Shown here: positions 6,459 to 13,922 of the stretch, in pieces
Numbering within the stretch: the stretch's first letter is position 1
Layout: the number at the start of each line of letters is the position of its first letter
From: CAZOGW01 sp964579415
GTDB lineage: Bacteria > Actinomycetota > Acidimicrobiia > Spongiisociales > UBA5794
Length of the DNA: 22,306 nt
NCBI GenBank assembly: GCA_964579415.1
Contig: CAZOGW010000043.1
Span: forward strand, 1-22,306
Reading direction: 5' to 3'
The notes under the pieces: model-generated
Databases searched by the model: none
What the model was told of the DNA's origin: nothing
What the model saw: only the letters and a program-made list of their open reading frames with translations
Made by a program: the position numbers and the translations under genes

Positions 6459-7322
6459 ATGCCGCTCGTGACCGATCGACGGACTTTGAGCCGGGACGAG
6501 CGCGAGCAACGCGCCGAGCAGGAACTCGCCGAGCAGCTCCAGACGCTGAGCCGCCCTCTCGCCGAAAAGGTGCTGGGCCGCGCCATCGCCCTCGACGCCG
6601 AGGCGAAGAAGGAAGCGGAGGAGGCGGCCGCCACCATCGACTACGACACCCTCAAGGACGTGGCGCTCGAGGTCGGCATCAGTGAAGACGCCCTGAAGAA
6701 GGCGATCCTCGAGGAGATCGACACCGACAAGGACCACAACCCGCGCCGCATCGAGCGGGCCGTCGGCCCCGACTCCGTGCGCGGCGGCGTCATCGTCCAC
6801 GGCGATCCCGACGAGGTCAGCGCGCGGCTCGACTCGTTCGTAGAGGCCCTGACCGGTGCGGCGCGGGCGTCGCGCCGGCCGGCCGCGGTGGTGAGCCGCC
6901 CCGGGGCGGCAGCCCGGAACATCCGCACCATCGTGGTGCCGCAGAGCGACGCCGTCCAGCTCGTCGAGGTGGAGGTGGATACCAGCTCGGCGCGCAAGAA
7001 GATGTGGCGCTGGATCATCGCCTGCTTCATCATCGCCATGCTGTTCGGTAACGCCATCGGCACCGTGGCGGTGCTCGGCATCGTGGTCCTCTCCATCGCC
7101 CTGGCGGTGTCGTGGGTACGGGCCATGGCGCGGTTCGCCCGAAACATGGTCAACAGGGTCCTGGGCTCGTTCTTCGGCAAGCCCTCGGAGCCGGGGCCTT
7201 CCGAGTGGCTCGACAGCAGGGCCCTGGGCTCGTTCTTCGGTAGGCCCTCGGAGCCGCACGGGCAATGGCCCTCCGAGTGGCTCGACATCTGGGAGCGGGC
7301 ACGGGAACGGTTCGGGAAGTGA
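6459..7322 (+). CDS. two-helix membrane protein with C-terminal duplication, unknown function
   Basis: A 287-residue protein from this ATG. A charged helical N-terminal region (about 10-90) includes LKDVALEVGISEDALKKAI, resembling small helical prefix domains of other membrane proteins. A basic linker leads to KKMWRW and two adjacent hydrophobic helices (about 184-222). The C-tail holds two copies of LGSFFG(K/R)PSEP...PSEWLD (about 235-255 and 256-279). The function is not recognised. Possible starts are GTG 6426 (leaderless from TATTCT at 6411), ATG 6459 and GTG 6468; none has a Shine-Dalgarno. The stop overlaps the GTG of the next gene (GTGA), implying co-transcription and coupling with the aminotransferase. 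The upstream palindrome raises possible copper control. Confidence 0.75.
   Translation: MPLVTDRRTLSRDEREQRAEQELAEQLQTLSRPLAEKVLGRAIALDAEAKKEAEEAAATIDYDTLKDVALEVGISEDALKKAILEEIDTDKDHNPRRIERAVGPDSVRGGVIVHGDPDEVSARLDSFVEALTGAARASRRPAAVVSRPGAAARNIRTIVVPQSDAVQLVEVEVDTSSARKKMWRWIIACFIIAMLFGNAIGTVAVLGIVVLSIALAVSWVRAMARFARNMVNRVLGSFFGKPSEPGPSEWLDSRALGSFFGRPSEPHGQWPSEWLDIWERARERFGK
7161..7286 (+). repeat. in-frame tandem duplication inside the membrane protein gene
   Basis: The first unit is 7161-7223 (63 bp) and the second starts at 7224. Both open CTGGGCTCGTTCTTCGG and close CCGAGTGGCTCGAC. The second copy carries a 9-bp insertion (HGQ region), so both stay in frame. High nucleotide identity suggests a recent event. 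Confidence 0.85.
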
Positions 7323-8476
7323 CGGCACCCGCTACGGCGCGCCGGCTCTCCGGCTTCGGTGAGACCGTCTTCGCCGAGATCACCGCCCTCGCCACCGAAC
7401 ACGACGCCATCAACCTGGGCCAGGGCACACCCGGCTTCGACGGCCCCGACTTCGTCAAGGAGGCCGCCGTCGCCGCCATCCGCAGCGGCGAGAACCAGTA
7501 CGCCCGCATGCTGGGCATCCCCGCCCTCAACGACGCCATCGCCTCCCGCTTTCGCGACGCCACCGGCATCGACGTCGACCCGGTGGCGCACGTCCAGGTG
7601 ACATCGGGATGCACCGAGGCCATCGCCGCCACGTTCCTCGGGCTGATCGAGCCCGGCGACGAGGTGGTGCTCATCGAGCCGTTCTACGACTCCTACCCGG
7701 TATGTACCGCGCTGGCCGGCGCCACGCCCCGGTTCGTCACCCTGCGCCACCCGGAGTACCGGCTGGAGAAGGGAGCGCTCGCCGCCGCCGTCGGGCCGAG
7801 GACCCGGGCCATCGTGTTCAACACGCCCCACAATCCCTCGGGACGGGTCTTCGACGACGAGGAGTTGGCCGCCGTCGCCGAAATCGCCATCGCCAACGAC
7901 TGCCTGGTGTTCGCCGACGAGGTCTACGAGCACCTGGTGTTCGACGGGCGGCACCGCTCCATCGCTGCGTTGCCCGGCATGTGGGAGCGCACCGTCACCT
8001 GGTCGTCGCTGGGCAAGACGTTCTCGCTGACCGGATGGAAGATCGGCTGGTCCGTCGCCCCCGCCCACCTCACCGCCGGGGTTCGCTCGGCGCACCAGTT
8101 CCTCACCTTCGCCTCCCCCACCCCGCTCCAGCACGGCGCCGTCGCCGCCCTCAACGCACCCGACGCCTACTTCGACGATCTGGTCGCCGGCTACCGCCGT
8201 AAGCGGGACCTGCTCGCCGAGGGGCTCGATGCCGCCGGCTTCGGGGTTTCGGTGCCACAGGGGACCTACTTCATCCTCGCCGACCACCGGCGGTTCGGGT
8301 TCCCCGACGACGTCGCCTTCGCCCGCCACCTCATCACCGAGATCGGAGTGGCGGCCATCCCACCCAGCGCCTTCTTCCACGACCCCGCCGACGGGGCTGC
8401 GCTGATCCGCTTCGCCTTCTGCAAGGACGAGGCCACCCTCGAAGCCGCGGTGGAACGGCTTCACCGCCTGGTGTGA
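7319..8476 (+). CDS. class I/II PLP-dependent aminotransferase (DapC/kynurenine-aminotransferase-like)
   Basis: A 385-residue fold-type I aminotransferase. Visible motifs are AINLGQGTPGFDGP near the N-terminus, NQYARMLGIPALNDAIA, TSGCTEAIAA (PLP phosphate region), NTPHNPSGRVF, FADEVYEHLVF and SSLGKTFSLTGWKIGW, whose Lys233 is the PLP Schiff-base lysine. The pattern closely follows the mycobacterial protein annotated as N-succinyldiaminopimelate aminotransferase (DapC) and the related kynurenine/glutamine aminotransferases. Substrate assignment from sequence alone is weak, since methionine or aromatic 2-oxo acids are alternatives. GTG 7319 is chosen because it overlaps the upstream stop in GTGA. 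Its own stop overlaps a GTG of the downstream cystathionine synthase frame, so the genes probably form one transcript. Confidence 0.88.
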   Translation: MTAPATARRLSGFGETVFAEITALATEHDAINLGQGTPGFDGPDFVKEAAVAAIRSGENQYARMLGIPALNDAIASRFRDATGIDVDPVAHVQVTSGCTEAIAATFLGLIEPGDEVVLIEPFYDSYPVCTALAGATPRFVTLRHPEYRLEKGALAAAVGPRTRAIVFNTPHNPSGRVFDDEELAAVAEIAIANDCLVFADEVYEHLVFDGRHRSIAALPGMWERTVTWSSLGKTFSLTGWKIGWSVAPAHLTAGVRSAHQFLTFASPTPLQHGAVAALNAPDAYFDDLVAGYRRKRDLLAEGLDAAGFGVSVPQGTYFILADHRRFGFPDDVAFARHLITEIGVAAIPPSAFFHDPADGAALIRFAFCKDEATLEAAVERLHRLV

Positions 8477-8494
8477 GCGGCGCCCCGGCCGCAC

Positions 8495-8500
8495 TACCGT
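8495..8500 (+). promoter_or_regulatory. possible internal -10 box for cystathionine beta-synthase
   Basis: TACCGT lies 8 nt before ATG 8509. It supports that start and an extra promoter just after the aminotransferase gene. Confidence 0.35.
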
Positions 8501-8508
8501 TGCCCGAG

Positions 8509-9462
8509 ATGGAGATCCACGAGGACATCGTCGCCACGGTCGGTGACACCCCGCTGGTCCGCTTGGGCAGGTTGCACCCGCCCGGCAACCTCGTCGCCAA
8601 GGTCGAGTACATGAACCCGGGCGGGTCGGTCAAGGACCGGATCGGGCTCCCCATGATCGAGCGGGCGGAGCGCAACGGGTGGCTGCAGCCGGGTGGCACC
8701 ATCGTCGAGCCCACCAGCGGCAATACAGGTGTCGGCCTTGCCATGGCCGCCGCCGTCCGCGGCTACAAGATGGTGGCGGTGATGGCCGACAAGCAGTCCA
8801 AGGAGAAACAGGACCTGCTGCGCGCCTTCGGAGTCGAGGTGGTGGTGTGCCCCACCGACGTTCCTCCCGAGGACCCCCGGTCCTACTACTCGGTGGCGGA
8901 CCGCCTCGCTGCCGAGATCCCCGGCGCCTACCGGCCCGACCAGTACTCCAACCCGGCCAATCCCGAGGCACACGTCCACACCTCGGGCCCGGAGATCTGG
9001 CGCCAGACCGACGGTCAGGTAGGTGTCTACGTCGCCGGCGTCGGCACCGGCGGGACGATCAGCGGCACCGGCCGCTATCTCAAGTCGCAGAACCCGGACA
9101 TCCTGGTGGTCGGCGTCGATCCACTGGGGTCGATCTACACGGCAGCCACCGAAGGCGACGTCACCACCTACCTCATCGAGGGGGTCGGCGAGGACTTCTG
9201 GCCGGAGACGTTCGACCCTGAGGTGGTGGACCGCTACGAGCAGGTCGACGACCGCGAGGCGTTCGTGATGACGCGCCGCCTCGCCACCGAGGAAGGCCTG
9301 CTGGTTGGGGGAAGCTGCGGCATGGCCGTCGCCGGCGCCCTCCGCGTCGCCGAGGAGCTCCCCGACCGGCTGGTCGTCGTCCTCCTCCCCGACTCCGGCC
9401 GCAACTACCTCTCGAAGATCTTCGACGACGACTGGATGAGGTCTCAGGGGTTCATGGAGTGA
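8509..9462 (+). CDS. cystathionine beta-synthase, catalytic domain only
   Basis: A 317-residue fold-type II PLP enzyme. It condenses serine (or O-acetylserine) with homocysteine to cystathionine, or with sulfide to cysteine. Motifs are MNPGGSVKDRIG with the PLP lysine at 42, PTSGNTG (asparagine loop), GTGGTISGTGRYL (phosphate loop) and YLIEGVGEDFWPE, which favours cystathionine beta-synthase over plain CysK. Actinobacterial homologues (about 460 residues) continue into two CBS domains. This one stops right after the catalytic core (SKIFDDDWMRSQGF), so it lacks the regulatory half. ATG 8509 matches the family start; GTG 8473, overlapping the previous stop, would add 12 residues. It faces the gamma-lyase/synthase gene convergently, completing a transsulfuration pair. 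Confidence 0.9.
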   Translation: MEIHEDIVATVGDTPLVRLGRLHPPGNLVAKVEYMNPGGSVKDRIGLPMIERAERNGWLQPGGTIVEPTSGNTGVGLAMAAAVRGYKMVAVMADKQSKEKQDLLRAFGVEVVVCPTDVPPEDPRSYYSVADRLAAEIPGAYRPDQYSNPANPEAHVHTSGPEIWRQTDGQVGVYVAGVGTGGTISGTGRYLKSQNPDILVVGVDPLGSIYTAATEGDVTTYLIEGVGEDFWPETFDPEVVDRYEQVDDREAFVMTRRLATEEGLLVGGSCGMAVAGALRVAEELPDRLVVVLLPDSGRNYLSKIFDDDWMRSQGFME

Positions 9463-9504
9463 GAAGCCGCTCGTGGGGACTCGGAGCTGGTCTTGCCGCT
9501 GGGA

Positions 9505-9562
9505 AGTACTTGGTACTTGGTACTTGGTAGTCGCGGATACCAAGTACCAAGTACCAAGTACT
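9505..9562. repeat. perfect 25-bp inverted heptad array (array R4)
   Basis: A plus three GTACTTG units plus GTA (9505-9529) face their exact reverse complement (9538-9562) across an 8-nt loop, GTCGCGGA. It lies between two convergent genes, 43 nt from the left stop and 17 nt from the right stop. It is nearly identical to the palindrome at 5134, including the CGCGGA loop, although the flanks differ. Confidence 0.95.
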
Positions 9563-9578
9563 GCTAGTTGTGACCAGG

Positions 9579-10730
9579 TCACACCCTCGTGAGAGCTTGG
9601 TCCAGGTCCGCGATCAGATCCTCTGCGTCCTCCAGGCCCACGGACAGCCTCACCAGACCGTCGAGGAGGCCGACACGGAGGCGCTCATCGCGGGGAATGC
9701 CGGCGTGGGTCATCGTCGCCGGATGGGTCACCAGGGACTCCACCGAACCCAGGTTCTCCGCCAGCGTCCACAGTTCCAGCGAGTCCATCAGGCGCTTGCC
9801 GGCGTCGACGCCGCCGGCGACCTCGAACCACATCATCGCCCCGAAGCCCGACGCCTGGCGCTTGGCCAGATCGTACTGCGGGAACGACTCCAGACCGGGA
9901 TAGCCCACCTGGGCCACCTTGGGGTGCGATTCGAGGAATCGGGCCACCTGCAGCGCCGAGTCCGACTGCTGGTCCATCCGCACCGCCAGGGTCTTGGTGC
10001 CCTGGAGTGTGAGGTAGGCGACCATCGGCGACATGATGGTGCCGGTGGCGTTCTTGACGAAGGCGATCTTCTCCGCCAGTTCAGGGGTGCGACTCACCAC
10101 CGCCCCACCCACCGTGGCGTTGTGGCCGTCGAAGTACTTGGTGGTGGAGTGCACCACCAGGTCGGCGCCGAGCTCGAAGGGTCGCTGGTAGTAGGGGGTG
10201 AGGAAGGTGTTGTCGACGGCGTGGAGGATCCCGCGCGCCGCGGCGATCTCCGACACCGCCGCCAGATCGGTGAGCTTCATCGTGGGGTTGGCCGGCGTCT
10301 CGGTGAACACCAGCCGCGTCTCGGGCCGGATGGCTGCTGCCACGTTGGCGGGATCCGACGTGTCGACGAAATCGGAGGCGACCCCGAACCCGTCGTAGAT
10401 CTGGGTGAGGATGCGGTGGGTCCCGCCGTACACGACGTCGGACACCACCACATGGCCTCCGGCGCCGAGCACCGCCAGGATGACGGCGTTGGTAGCGGCC
10501 ATGCCGGTGGCGAAGGCCGAGGCGCCGGCGCCGCCCTCCAGCGCGGCGATCTTGCGCTCCACGGCGGTGACGGTGGGATTGCCGCTGCGGGAGTAGCTGT
10601 AACCCTTCGCCATGTACTCGTCGACGGACGGCTGGACGAAGGTAGTGCTCTGGTAGATCGGCGTGAGGATGGCCCCGGTGGTCGGGTCCGGTTCGACGCC
10701 GGCATGGATCTGGCGCGTACGGAAGTGCAT
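9579..10730 (-). CDS. cystathionine gamma-synthase / gamma-lyase (Cys/Met metabolism PLP enzyme)
   Basis: A 383-residue fold-type I PLP enzyme of full length. Features are TPIYQSTTFVQPS near the N-terminus, YSYSRSGNPT, FATGMAATNAVILA, DVVYGGTHRI, DNTFLTPYYQRP, and HSTTKYFDGHNATVGG with the PLP lysine at 198. The C-terminal SVESLVTHPATMTHAGIP is the family signature. The family includes MetB (homoserine ester plus cysteine to cystathionine) and cystathionine gamma-lyase (cystathionine to cysteine). The convergent cystathionine beta-synthase suggests reverse transsulfuration, hence lyase, and mycobacteria also place cbs near metB; the sequence alone does not decide. The ATG is backed by a TACCGT box 6 nt upstream. 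The 3' end runs to the R4 palindrome. Confidence 0.92.
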   Translation of the reverse strand: MHFRTRQIHAGVEPDPTTGAILTPIYQSTTFVQPSVDEYMAKGYSYSRSGNPTVTAVERKIAALEGGAGASAFATGMAATNAVILAVLGAGGHVVVSDVVYGGTHRILTQIYDGFGVASDFVDTSDPANVAAAIRPETRLVFTETPANPTMKLTDLAAVSEIAAARGILHAVDNTFLTPYYQRPFELGADLVVHSTTKYFDGHNATVGGAVVSRTPELAEKIAFVKNATGTIMSPMVAYLTLQGTKTLAVRMDQQSDSALQVARFLESHPKVAQVGYPGLESFPQYDLAKRQASGFGAMMWFEVAGGVDAGKRLMDSLELWTLAENLGSVESLVTHPATMTHAGIPRDERLRVGLLDGLVRLSVGLEDAEDLIADLDQALTRV

Positions 10731-10736
10731 GGGGGA

Positions 10737-10742
10737 ACGGTA
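10737..10742 (-). promoter_or_regulatory. -10 box for the cystathionine gamma-synthase/lyase gene
   Basis: TACCGT on the minus strand is 6 nt before the ATG at 10730. Leaderless layout. The promoter lies between the upstream heptad array and the gene. Confidence 0.5.
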
Positions 10743-10791
10743 GCGGGGGCGGAGGACGGCGAGGTCCGTGCGGCGAAGCCGGTACTAAGTA

Positions 10792-11528
<737 letters not shown>

Positions 11529-11532
<4 letters not shown>

Positions 11533-12296
11533 GCTTGCCCCGCCATCGCCACCAGGGCAACGGCCCAGGCTGCCACGCAGAACAGGGCCACCGCGCTCCA
11601 GACCGATATCGCAACATGATCGGTGGCCACCTCCGGCATCCTCCCGTCGTATCCGCGGGAGGCCATCGCCAGGTAGACCCGCTCGCCACGCTCGTAGGAA
11701 CGCACGAAGGTGACCCCGAGGGTGCGGGCGTAGGGCCCGGCGTGACCCAGCCAGCGGGGCTGGTGGCCACGGGAGAGCATCGCCACCCGCATGCGGCGAA
11801 GCTCCCCGAGGACGACATCGAGGTAGCGGATCATCAACCCCATGATCGACGTGATCACGGGCGGCATCCGCAGGGTGTCGAAACCGCGCAGCATCTCGGG
11901 CACCTGGGTGGTCCCGGCCAGCACCACCGAGGTGAGCAGGCCCAGCGTCGCCTTCGCCATGATGTTCCACATGCCCCACAGGCCCTCCTCGCTCAGCGAT
12001 AGGCCGAGGACATCGACGTGGTCGCCGCCGGACAGGAACGGCAGCAGCAGTGCCGCCACCACGAAGGGCACCTCGATGAGCATCCGGGTGGCGACGAAGC
12101 GGAACCCGAGCCGCGCCCACGTCGCAAGCACCCCCAGGGCCACGGCGTAGCAGGCGAACGCCCACATTGCCTCGCGAGGGGTGGCCACCACGGCGAAGAC
12201 GAAGGCGACGGCGGCGACGATCTTGGCGTGCGGCGCCAGCCGGTGGAGGGCAGACTCGCCGTGACGGTAGAGGGCGTGGGCATGAGCGCCGGCCAC
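11529..12296 (-). CDS. cbiQ: Co/Ni ECF transporter transmembrane subunit
   Basis: A 255-residue integral membrane T-component coupling CbiM to the ATPase. It has several hydrophobic helices (IVAAVAFVFAVVA, VVAALLLPFL and the C-terminal VWSAVALFCVAAWAVALVAM) and the family's cytoplasmic coupling motifs with Ala-Arg-Gly cores (VAMLSRGHQPRW and VYLAMASRGYDGRMP). The N-terminus is His-rich (HAHALYRHGESALHRLAPHAK), as in CbiQ. It starts at GTG 12296, 24 bp after the PDGLE gene. An ATG at 12283 lies in a different frame. It sits third in a four-gene operon. Confidence 0.9.
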
Positions 12297-12320
12297 GTCA
12301 ACGCCGCCCGGGAGCCGGCA

Positions 12321-12644
12321 TCAGGGATCGGGAACGGCCGACTTCGACCCCGTCTTGCGCACCAGGGCGAAGACGCCGTACCCGACGAGGAGCGTGACCA
12401 GCAGCCCCACGATCCCGGCGACCGCGGTGTTGACCCGCTCGCCGGCGCCCAGGTTGGCGCCGTAGTCGGCCAGGGCGGAGTCGCCCAGGGCGTGGTCCTC
12501 GGCGGAATCGATGAACCCCTGCTCCTCGGCGACGTACTCCAGCCCGTCGGGATGCGGTGAGGCGAACTGGCTGACGACGGCGCCCACCACGATGGTCACC
12601 AGGATGCCGACGAGGAAGATGCGCCCGATCGAGCGGTCGCTCAC
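12321..12644 (-). CDS. PDGLE-domain component of Co/Ni transporter (CbiN-like)
   Basis: A 107-residue protein with two hydrophobic helices (about 9-27 and 72-97) and an external loop between them carrying PDGLE at 32-36. This motif defines the PDGLE domain found beside or fused to CbiM in nickel/cobalt importers, in the place of CbiN. The GTG at 12644 overlaps the cbiM stop in GTGA, and the downstream cbiQ follows after 24 bp. The much longer open frame to 13076 is a shadow of cbiM. Being inside the operon supports the role; metal choice (Co or Ni) is not visible. Confidence 0.87.
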   Translation of the reverse strand: MSDRSIGRIFLVGILVTIVVGAVVSQFASPHPDGLEYVAEEQGFIDSAEDHALGDSALADYGANLGAGERVNTAVAGIVGLLVTLLVGYGVFALVRKTGSKSAVPDP

Positions 12645-13315
12645 ACCAACTCCTCGGTCCGCCCCCCGACATAAGTGGGGGCCCCGTAGACCAGGTCGGG
12701 CCGGGCTCGCACCACGGCACCTACGACCAGGGAGGTGATGATCCCCTCCCCGATCCCGATGAGGAGGTGGGTCCCCAGCATTGCGGCGAGCACGGCTCCG
12801 AGCGATACGTCGACGGTTCCGCCGATAGTGAACTGGACCACGAAGCCCAGGGCGGCCAGGGGCACCGACAGGAAGGCGGCCATACCGGAGGCGACGGTCA
12901 CGCCGGTGACGTCCTTGGGAAGGACCCGCAGCAGCAGCCGGTATATCCAGTAGCCGACCACCGCCCCCAGGAAGCCCATGTTGAAGATGCTGAGGCCGAG
13001 AGCGGTGAGCCCGCCGTCGGCGAAGAAGAAGGCCTGCACCACCAGCACGATGGAGATGATCAGGAAGCCGGCCCACGGGCCGAGCAGGACGGCGGCGAGG
13101 ACCCCTCCGAGCAGGTGGCCGCTCATGCCCGACAGCACCGGGAAGTTGAACATCTGGGCAGCGAAGACAAAGGCCGCCACCAGCCCGGCCAGCGGTGCCT
13201 GGCGCTCGGACAGGTATTTGCCCGTCTGCTTGACGCTGGCGACGACACCTCCTGCCGCCGCCACACCGAACACCGCCGACGTCGGGGCGTTGATGAAGCC
13301 GTCCGGTATATGCAT
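12641..13315 (-). CDS. cbiM: Co/Ni ECF transporter substrate-binding membrane subunit
   Basis: A 224-residue S-component that binds Co2+ or Ni2+. The N-terminus MHIPDGFINAP is the hallmark: the N-terminal amine and His2 take part in metal binding. AAQMFNFPVLSGMSGHLLGG is the second conserved metal-site stretch. About six hydrophobic helices follow, with ALGLSIFNMGFLG and GEGIITSLVV typical of the family. The start is certain because of MHIPDG and a strong AAGGAG Shine-Dalgarno 9 nt upstream; the frame opens earlier at 13351. It heads cbiM-PDGLE-cbiQ-cbiO. A Fur-family regulator gene lies 62 bp upstream on the same strand, with a promoter and palindrome in between. Confidence 0.95.
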   Translation of the reverse strand: MHIPDGFINAPTSAVFGVAAAGGVVASVKQTGKYLSERQAPLAGLVAAFVFAAQMFNFPVLSGMSGHLLGGVLAAVLLGPWAGFLIISIVLVVQAFFFADGGLTALGLSIFNMGFLGAVVGYWIYRLLLRVLPKDVTGVTVASGMAAFLSVPLAALGFVVQFTIGGTVDVSLGAVLAAMLGTHLLIGIGEGIITSLVVGAVVRARPDLVYGAPTYVGGRTEELV

Positions 13316-13324
13316 GGGCGTTCG

Positions 13325-13330
13325 CTCCTT
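13325..13330 (-). promoter_or_regulatory. Shine-Dalgarno of cbiM
   Basis: AAGGAG on the minus strand, 9 nt before ATG 13315. It is the clearest ribosome binding site in the window and rules out the earlier in-frame ATG at 13351. Confidence 0.8.
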
Positions 13331-13333
13331 CAA

Positions 13334-13352
13334 GATGCGAAGCGTTTGCATC
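13334..13352. promoter_or_regulatory. palindrome between fur-type gene and cbiM, candidate operator
   Basis: GATGCGAA-GCG-TTTGCATC: 8-bp arms matching at 7 of 8 positions. It lies just downstream of the -10 box at 13362-13367, where a bound repressor would block initiation. The neighbouring Fur-family gene makes a metal-responsive operator plausible. It is not an obvious match to any Fur, Zur or Nur consensus that I can confirm. Confidence 0.5.
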
Positions 13353-13361
13353 TACACGGGA

Positions 13362-13367
13362 ACGATA
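13362..13367 (-). promoter_or_regulatory. -10 box for the cbiM operon
   Basis: TATCGT on the minus strand. It predicts a transcription start near 13354, immediately before the palindrome, and a leader of about 40 nt containing the cbiM Shine-Dalgarno. Confidence 0.4.
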
Positions 13368-13376
13368 GCAGCCGCC

Positions 13377-13823
13377 TCAGCCCGCCGTGGAGGCCCGGCA
13401 CTCGCCGCAGATGCCGGCGATGGCGACGTGGATGGGATCGGCGGCGAACCCGGTAAGGCGGGTGAGTTCGTCGAAGAAGCCGGCCAGGTCCGACTCGGGC
13501 ACGCCGATGGCTCGGCCGCAGCGGTTGCACACCAGGTGCACGTGAGGCTCCTCAGCCGCCAGGTGGTAGACCAGCGCCCCGTGGCCCAGATGCGTATGGG
13601 TGAGGAGCCCGGCCTCCTCCAGCGTATCGAGCGTGCGGTACACGGTGGACTGGTCGACGGCGGCATCGACGGAAGCGGCGGCCCGGGCATGGATGTCCGC
13701 CGCGGTGAGGTGTTCCCCCCGTGAGCTCACCAGCGCCTCACATACCGCCCGCCGGGGCCTGGTCACGCGCAGGCCCTTCTGGCGCAACGCTGCGATGAGG
13801 TCCTCGGCGGCTACCGGTGTCAT
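13377..13823 (-). CDS. Fur-family metal-responsive transcriptional repressor
   Basis: A 148-residue regulator of Fur-family size. The N-terminal winged helix (1-85) includes LRVTRPRRAVCEAL and the recognition-helix region DQSTVYRTLDTLEEAGLL. The dimerisation/metal domain has PHVHLVCNRCG with Cys99/Cys102 and a C-terminal CGEC with Cys139/Cys142, the structural zinc site. Other likely regulatory ligands are His76, His78, His81, His94 and His96. The family includes Fur (Fe), Zur (Zn), Nur (Ni), Mur (Mn) and PerR. Its place directly upstream of a Co/Ni importer on the same strand suggests a Nur- or cobalt-type sensor, by context only. GATACT lies 5 nt before the ATG as a weak -10. Confidence 0.9.
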   Translation of the reverse strand: MTPVAAEDLIAALRQKGLRVTRPRRAVCEALVSSRGEHLTAADIHARAAASVDAAVDQSTVYRTLDTLEEAGLLTHTHLGHGALVYHLAAEEPHVHLVCNRCGRAIGVPESDLAGFFDELTRLTGFAADPIHVAIAGICGECRASTAG

Positions 13824-13829
13824 GCGGGA

Positions 13830-13921
13830 GTATCCCGTATCCAGTAGCCAGTATCCAGTAGGCCCGGAGTCGCCGGTCGAGCCGGCGCCTCACGTCGTAC
13901 GTAGTACGTCGTACGTAGTAC
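13830..13921. repeat. double heptad array around a GC hairpin (arrays R6 and R7)
   Basis: R6 (13830-13864) has the units GTATCCC, GTATCCA, GTAGCCA, GTATCCA, GTAGGCC. R7 (13894-13921) has GTCGTAC, GTAGTAC, GTCGTAC, GTAGTAC, alternating. Between them CGCCGG-TCGAG-CCGGCG (13871-13887) is a 6-bp hairpin. R7 ends one base from the stop of the LCP gene; R6 begins 7 bp from the start of the Fur-family gene and overlaps its promoter region. Confidence 0.85.
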
Positions 13922-13922
13922 G

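Noticed and set aside
6164..6637. 157-residue version of the copper chaperone
   Set aside because: It would translate through the copper-type operator and into the divergent gene; the domain is complete from 6385.
6641..8494. 617-residue minus-strand ORF
   Set aside because: It is antisense to the membrane protein and aminotransferase genes, whose motifs are unmistakable.
5134..9562. Insertion sequence ends or MITE
   Set aside because: There is no transposase, no clear target duplication and no sequence beyond the heptad arms and an 8-9-nt loop. A mobile origin is not excluded but not supported.
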